Of a stretch of 28,458 nt of DNA, positions 23,751 through 28,458 are shown piece after piece. The DNA comes from Planctomycetota bacterium (GTDB lineage: Bacteria; Planctomycetota; Planctomycetia; Pirellulales; Pirellulaceae). Both the position numbers and the translations under genes were made by a program. The first letter of the stretch is position 1. Each line of letters starts with the position of its first letter. The DNA lies in the NCBI GenBank assembly GCA_024277285.1, contig JAJRVM010000049.1, positions 1 through 28,458 of the forward strand, given 5' to 3'. The notes beneath the pieces were generated by a model. It made no database searches. It had not been told where the DNA came from and worked only from the letters and a program-made list of their open reading frames with translations.

Positions 23751-26700
23751 ATGTTGCATTGGTTCTTGTTGCTTGGCATCGCAGTGGGATGTGTCTTCAG
23801 TAGCTGGAGATGTGTCGTCGCGCAGCAACCGTCGACCACGTTCGACGCCGTCTGTTTTACGCCGATCGAGGATTTGGACGACTCACGACCTGCCGACTAT
23901 TGGCAGCAATGGTTGAAAAAGGTTCCGAATCATAACAGCTCGATTCAGCCGGTTAACCCTCGCACGGGGCGAGGGTGCCGTGTGAACGGCACGGTGCAAC
24001 TCGTGACATCCTGGTCAAGCGACTCGCTGCTGCGACTCCAGCTGAAGCCCCAGCAGAATTTCCGCATTCACTTGTTCCGCGGTAGTCAGGGCGTAACGTT
24101 GCTGTACGATGCCCGCCACCACGGTTGGATTGCGTATGTGACATCGCGTCAGCCGAACGAGCCGCGTCCGGATCGGCTGACGCTCGCCGCAACCGATAAC
24201 GGTCGTGCGCGGCGCAGTGAGTTTCATGAACCGGTTCCGATCGGACTGCACTGCGTGGAGGGGGAGTTGGTACTTTCGCGCGGCGACGTAGTCTTGCTAA
24301 GTGTACCGTTTTCGGATGTTCCGCAAGAAGTGTATTTCGGGGGGCGCGTCGAGCTTCAAGCGGTGGCCTGTGTCGAAGTCGCTGGGTTGCCGGCGGTCGC
24401 AGTGGCGGATAAACGCGACGTCGTTCGCCCGGCAACGCTCGGCTGGACAAAAAAACTGGGCCAAGGGGCGTCGTTCGAAATCGTTGCGGCTGGCGCCGTC
24501 CGACTGACGGCCGAGCGTGCCGACGATGCAGGTTGGGTGACCGCACCGATTCCCGGCAGCGGCCCCCGCGAGCTGGTGGTACGGCTCGACCACGTGTCTC
24601 CGGGAACGGGGCTGTTCTTGGCGACGGATGATTTTCAGCGGCCGCGATCTGTGATCCATTTCGTTCGCAACCAACGCGACGGCCGCACGTGTGTCGTACT
24701 GTCGAGCAATTCGCAATGGCACGAACGCAACTGGAAACCGTTTCCTTTCGATGCGATACCGTATGTGAACGATGCTGTGTGGGTTCGGTTAGCATTTGGC
24801 GCCGGCTACCTGCGTTGGTGGATCAGCACCGATGGCCGCCACTGGGCCGAAGCCGAACAGCCGATCGTGCCACTGCAACCGTGGTGCACGAAGTTGGGGC
24901 TTTATCACGTCCGTGGCGTCGCCGGCTGCAAGATCGAAATGGGAGCGATCGAGATCGCTCCGCACAAGAAACTCGCCTCGTTCAGTGCTCCACAACAGCT
25001 CGCTGCCGCAGTCGTCGTCCTTGGTGAATTGCCGCTCGACAAAGACTTTGCTCAGTGGACCGAAGCGGTGGCCCAACGGTGTCCCACGCAACACGAAGCG
25101 GCAGCGTGGAATCGAGCTTGCAGTGTTGCCACGTTGGGAACTGGCTGCAGCCCACCGATCGGCGTGGCTTTGCTCAACCAACTGATGGATCAGGCCGACC
25201 AACAAGCATGGCCTGTATTGGCACAATTGCAATTGTTTGATGAAGTGAGCCTGCTGTCTGACAGTCGTCTGCTTGCCAACGCGGGACCCTCGTTGCCAAC
25301 GCGTTATTTCCGGCTTGGGCACCAGGCGTGGCGGCGCGACGGATTGCCGCCACTAAGTTCGATTCGCAGGGCGTTCATGGGATCCATGCTGGATAGACGC
25401 TGCAATGTTGAATGGACCATGGATGGAGTGGCACGTGAAGAAATACTCGCTTTGATCTATGGAGAGAAGTGGGCCGAGTTGCGGCACTTATGTCACGTGT
25501 TCGATTTCTTCGACCTCTTTCGCTACGAACCACTCGTGGTGTGGGCCGACCAGCTTTCGGCCACTCGCCTGCAGGCCGACCCGATCATTACAGGCCGTCG
25601 AGCGCCGGTGATTTCCTGGCGGCCGTTGCTTATCGAGGAGTTGCATCGCGATGTCTACAACGACGTGGTGGAATTTGACCAGTTACTGAAAGCGCGAGAC
25701 TGGAGTGGAGCGGCTCGCCACGTCGTGGATGTCCTGGCAGACTCGCCACCCGGCCTCGCCCCGTCACCGGACGATCCCGCGTTGCTCATCTCTGCGCCCG
25801 CTGCGATTCGCGCCGCGTTGCGACGCTATCCCGAACTCGTCACGGCGTTGGAAAACGGCTATGGTGAATTGTTGCAGTTACGCGTCGAACGTGCGATCCG
25901 CAATCGCCAGGCTCTCGCGCTCACTCAATTGACTGACCAGTTTCCCGGGCTCCGCGCATCACGTCAGGCCGAGATCTGGCTTGCCGATCAGTTGCTCGCT
26001 GGCGGACGGGCGCGTGCCGCGTTGCGCCACTATCGACGGGCCATCGAAGGACATGTTGCCGCTCAAGAGGACGCTGCTGAAAAGGACGCTGGCGAGGAGT
26101 CCGTCGACGATAGCTTGCGAGCCCGGATGAGCATCGCGGCAGCGTTGGTGGGGCAGGTGTCGCAGCTGAAGCCCGGTTCGGATGTGCAGATCGGCGACGT
26201 AACGCTGTCACCGAGCGAATTGGCCAAGCTCACACGCGACCTGTTGCAACGTTCGATTCAGCTGCAAGGGCGCGCCGCCGCTCGTTCCTCTATCTATGCC
26301 ACTACGAATGTGCGTGCCGTTGTGCGCGGCGCATTGCAACTTGATGTTGGCAAGGATCCTGGTAAAGAGGTGTTGTCCGGCGTTGATCGGTACCGGGTAG
26401 ATTGGCCTGGAAGGCAACTTGCGGCAGTCCGTGTTGGCGATCGCTTGCTGGTCCACAATCGTTTTGAATTGGTTGCACTCGACTGGGCGACAGGCCAGCT
26501 ACGTTGGACCAGTCATCCGATGAGAAAGGATCCGGACCAGAAGACGCTGCGCAGTCGTGATTGGCCCCTGATTGCGATGGCCCCACTGGTGCATCGTCAA
26601 TTCGTGATCGCACGGCATCTGAACGCCGTTTCGCCCCAATTGGGCTGTTGGGATCTTGACTCGGGTCAGCTGGTTTGGTCCAACCATCCTGACGAGGAAG

Positions 26701-27560
26701 TGCCGATCTGCGACCCATTTCTTATTGGCGATCAGCTTGCCGTCTTGACGTTGCCCAAGCAGCGGTCGGTCGATGCGATTTTAACTTTGCGGTTTTTCAC
26801 AGCCGCCACGGGACGATATCGCAAGGGAATTCCACTCTTGCGGTTGCGGGACAGTTGGTGGACGCGGTCCAGTTGTCAGGTGCTGGCCAACTCGCAACGC
26901 TTGTATGTCGTGCTTGGTGGCCTCAGCTTTTGTTGTGACGGTGACGGTAACATTCGGTGGGTCCGCGCCACACAGGCAACGCCTCCCTTGGCCGATCCGA
27001 TGTGGATTAGGCAGATACACCAGCCACCGCTGCTGATCCACGACACTTTGGTCATTGGGCAGGTGGGCGTTCGCGCGATCGAGGCGGTCGATCCCGAAAC
27101 CGGGGTGTTGCGTTGGCACACCGTGATGCCGCACGGACAGCAAATCGTCGGTGCCGTCGGCGCCCAGGTTGTTATCAAGTCGCAAGACCGGTTTTCTTGG
27201 CTTGATGTGGATTCGGGCAGAATACGACGACAGCGCGTGGATCTCCATCTGCTACTGGCTGTGGCTTGTTCGCCGGAGGCGGGAATCGTGTATACTCGCT
27301 CCCAGTCAGGGCGAGACGATCGCGAAAAACGCACGGTCCAACTTGTACGACTTGACGGCAAGACGGGCCGTGAAACGGGTGTCTGGACATTGGGCAAGCT
27401 TGCCGGTAGCAGGCCGAACATCGGCCCGTTGATCGTCGGTGATGATCGCGCCTGGGCGTTTTTCAGCCTCGGGGTCTTGGGTGGGCAACGCGACTTGGTT
27501 GAATTACTCCGTGTTGAAACTCCGGACGTTAAAGCTCTGGGTGGGGAGGATCGCCAGTGA
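23751..27560 (+). CDS. Large secreted protein with N-terminal jelly-roll-like region and C-terminal PQQ-type propeller
   Basis: 1269 residues. The signal peptide MLHWFLLLGIAVGCVFSSWR ends near VVAQQ (about 26), which decides the ATG at 23751 over the upstream in-frame TTG at 23646; the ribosome binding site is weak. Residues about 30-400 are beta-rich with W-x-WISTDGRHW-type motifs typical of concanavalin-like folds, and they resemble planctomycete-restricted DUF1583-type proteins from memory. About 400-870 is helical with a TPR-like patch (LADQLLAGGRARAALRHYRRA). About 875-1265 shows PQQ/BamB-like propeller blades: LVALDWATGQLRWTS, CWDLDSGQLVWSN and IEAVDPETGVLRWHT. Such propellers usually mediate protein contacts or bind quinone cofactors; the dehydrogenase residues were not seen. 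Its stop overlaps the next GTG (GTGA), so the two products are translationally coupled. Confidence 0.85.
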   Translation: MLHWFLLLGIAVGCVFSSWRCVVAQQPSTTFDAVCFTPIEDLDDSRPADYWQQWLKKVPNHNSSIQPVNPRTGRGCRVNGTVQLVTSWSSDSLLRLQLKPQQNFRIHLFRGSQGVTLLYDARHHGWIAYVTSRQPNEPRPDRLTLAATDNGRARRSEFHEPVPIGLHCVEGELVLSRGDVVLLSVPFSDVPQEVYFGGRVELQAVACVEVAGLPAVAVADKRDVVRPATLGWTKKLGQGASFEIVAAGAVRLTAERADDAGWVTAPIPGSGPRELVVRLDHVSPGTGLFLATDDFQRPRSVIHFVRNQRDGRTCVVLSSNSQWHERNWKPFPFDAIPYVNDAVWVRLAFGAGYLRWWISTDGRHWAEAEQPIVPLQPWCTKLGLYHVRGVAGCKIEMGAIEIAPHKKLASFSAPQQLAAAVVVLGELPLDKDFAQWTEAVAQRCPTQHEAAAWNRACSVATLGTGCSPPIGVALLNQLMDQADQQAWPVLAQLQLFDEVSLLSDSRLLANAGPSLPTRYFRLGHQAWRRDGLPPLSSIRRAFMGSMLDRRCNVEWTMDGVAREEILALIYGEKWAELRHLCHVFDFFDLFRYEPLVVWADQLSATRLQADPIITGRRAPVISWRPLLIEELHRDVYNDVVEFDQLLKARDWSGAARHVVDVLADSPPGLAPSPDDPALLISAPAAIRAALRRYPELVTALENGYGELLQLRVERAIRNRQALALTQLTDQFPGLRASRQAEIWLADQLLAGGRARAALRHYRRAIEGHVAAQEDAAEKDAGEESVDDSLRARMSIAAALVGQVSQLKPGSDVQIGDVTLSPSELAKLTRDLLQRSIQLQGRAAARSSIYATTNVRAVVRGALQLDVGKDPGKEVLSGVDRYRVDWPGRQLAAVRVGDRLLVHNRFELVALDWATGQLRWTSHPMRKDPDQKTLRSRDWPLIAMAPLVHRQFVIARHLNAVSPQLGCWDLDSGQLVWSNHPDEEVPICDPFLIGDQLAVLTLPKQRSVDAILTLRFFTAATGRYRKGIPLLRLRDSWWTRSSCQVLANSQRLYVVLGGLSFCCDGDGNIRWVRATQATPPLADPMWIRQIHQPPLLIHDTLVIGQVGVRAIEAVDPETGVLRWHTVMPHGQQIVGAVGAQVVIKSQDRFSWLDVDSGRIRRQRVDLHLLLAVACSPEAGIVYTRSQSGRDDREKRTVQLVRLDGKTGRETGVWTLGKLAGSRPNIGPLIVGDDRAWAFFSLGVLGGQRDLVELLRVETPDVKALGGEDRQ

Positions 27561-28458
27561 CCGAACGGTGTGCATGGGGTGGAAGTGGGAAGCTGCTGTC
27601 TGCGAAACGATGTCGGCCGCGTGGCAGGGCGGCATTGGTGGTGATATTGATAATGCTGTTTGGCGTTCCAACCTGTGAAACGCGCGCGGAAGGGGATTGG
27701 GAGACCACGTCCGCAAGCGAAAAAACACTCGCCTTGGGCCTGCAATGGCTGGCCAAGAACCAGGGCGACGAGGGCAACTGGCGTTGCAACGATTTGGGGC
27801 TGGTCGGCATGGGTGCGTTGGCGTTCATGGCGGCTGGACACGCGCCTGGACGTGGCGAATATGGTGACCAAGTGCAACGTGCGCTCGACTACATGGTCGA
27901 CAACGCAAAGCCGTCCGGTCTGTTGAATATTGCCAATTCACAGCGTGATATGTACAACCATGGTCTCGCGACGTTGGTGCTCGGTCAGGCTCACGGCATG
28001 TCAACGCGTCATGATCAACGCCTCAATACCACGCTCGACCACGCGCTGCGTCTGATTGCGTTGACCCAATGCGATGATGGTGGCTGGGGCTACCAGGCCC
28101 AAACGCGGCCACGTGGGCATGACCTGAGCTTGGTGGTGATGCAGGCCAAGGCACTACGCAGCGCGATGGACAGTGGGTTGGAAGTCCCTTCCGAAGTGGT
28201 CGACAAGGCCATTCGCAGCGTGCGCGAACACTATTGGCCTCGAGGAGGCGGCCGCAATCGATCGGAAACGCAATTGCGCAAAGGGCCGGGGCAATTTACA
28301 TACAGTAAGGGTGGAGGCGGACCGACTTTGGCGATGGCGGCAGCCGGCGTTGTCTGCCTGCAGGAACTGGGTTGCTATGACGATTGGCGCATTGCCAAGA
28401 ACATGGAGCTGATTGGTGCAGCCATCCGACAGTTGCCAGCCCCCAAACCCGCAAAAGG
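27557..28458 (+). CDS. Secreted prenyltransferase/squalene-cyclase-like repeat protein (3' end outside window)
   Basis: An open frame of 300 codons that runs off the right edge without a stop. It begins with the GTG at 27557, sharing GTGA with the preceding stop. A signal peptide follows a basic stretch (hydrophobic ALVVILIMLFGV about 26-37, likely cleavage after TRA near residue 44). The mature part repeats the alpha-alpha toroid motifs of the squalene cyclase and prenyltransferase families: LQWLAKNQGDEGNWR (62-76), MYNHGLATLVLGQA (132-145), LTQCDDGGWGYQAQ (169-182) and GPTLAMAAAGVVCL (255-268). The G-G-W-G signature is present, but no DxDD motif has been seen so far, so it may be a structural relative and not a terpene cyclase. 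It looks like a member of large planctomycete envelope operons. Partial. Confidence 0.85.
   Translation, partial: MTERCAWGGSGKLLSAKRCRPRGRAALVVILIMLFGVPTCETRAEGDWETTSASEKTLALGLQWLAKNQGDEGNWRCNDLGLVGMGALAFMAAGHAPGRGEYGDQVQRALDYMVDNAKPSGLLNIANSQRDMYNHGLATLVLGQAHGMSTRHDQRLNTTLDHALRLIALTQCDDGGWGYQAQTRPRGHDLSLVVMQAKALRSAMDSGLEVPSEVVDKAIRSVREHYWPRGGGRNRSETQLRKGPGQFTYSKGGGGPTLAMAAAGVVCLQELGCYDDWRIAKNMELIGAAIRQLPAPKPAK

Overview
The window looks like chromosomal DNA from a planctomycete, probably a Pirellulales-type lineage. This is an inference from protein character: a YidC with a PDZ-like insertion in a very large periplasmic region, several large secreted beta-propeller and alpha-toroid proteins, a Tat-exported Gfo/Idh/MocA oxidoreductase beside a heparinase-type gene remnant, and long intergenic spaces holding palindromic repeats. 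No rRNA, tRNA, CRISPR array, IS transposase or phage gene was seen.

Layout. (1) 1-484: copies of an interspersed repeat. (2) 485-1465, minus: truB (tRNA pseudouridine 55 synthase). (3) 2301-7503, plus: three exported proteins joined by two ATGA stop/start overlaps: an FG-GAP/VCBS repeat protein, a trypsin-like serine protease and a large secreted protein of unknown function. (4) 7888-9174, plus: hemL, converging on tsaB (9189-9878, minus). tsaB has a good ribosome binding site but carries an in-frame TAA at codon 25. (5) 10783-12752, plus: two paralogous metallophosphoesterases, each with a GTG start. (6) 12998-17085, plus: yidC then mnmE, a classic neighbourhood. (7) 17438-19505, minus: Gfo/Idh/MocA oxidoreductase preceded by a truncated heparinase II/III-like gene. 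(8) 19733-20192: a MITE-like element with terminal inverted repeats and a possible target duplication, then a second large perfect hairpin. (9) 20467-21212, plus: vapBC-type toxin-antitoxin pair. (10) 21305-22126: uronate dehydrogenase-like SDR enzyme. (11) 22857-23438: DJ-1/PfpI-family protein. (12) 23751 to the right edge: a 1269-residue secreted protein with a C-terminal PQQ-type propeller, overlapping by GTGA a secreted prenyltransferase/squalene-cyclase-like repeat protein that runs off the window.

How the genes fit together. truB, tsaB and mnmE all modify tRNA (psi55, t6A37 and the wobble uridine 34 modifications). yidC inserts membrane proteins and hemL starts tetrapyrrole synthesis. 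The rest is envelope or surface biology and carbohydrate handling. The observations most worth a second look are the interrupted tsaB, the PDZ-bearing YidC, the MITE-like element, a modular repeat family with at least five copies here, and two translationally coupled sets of exported planctomycete proteins of unknown function. All identifications are from reading the sequence; no database search was run.
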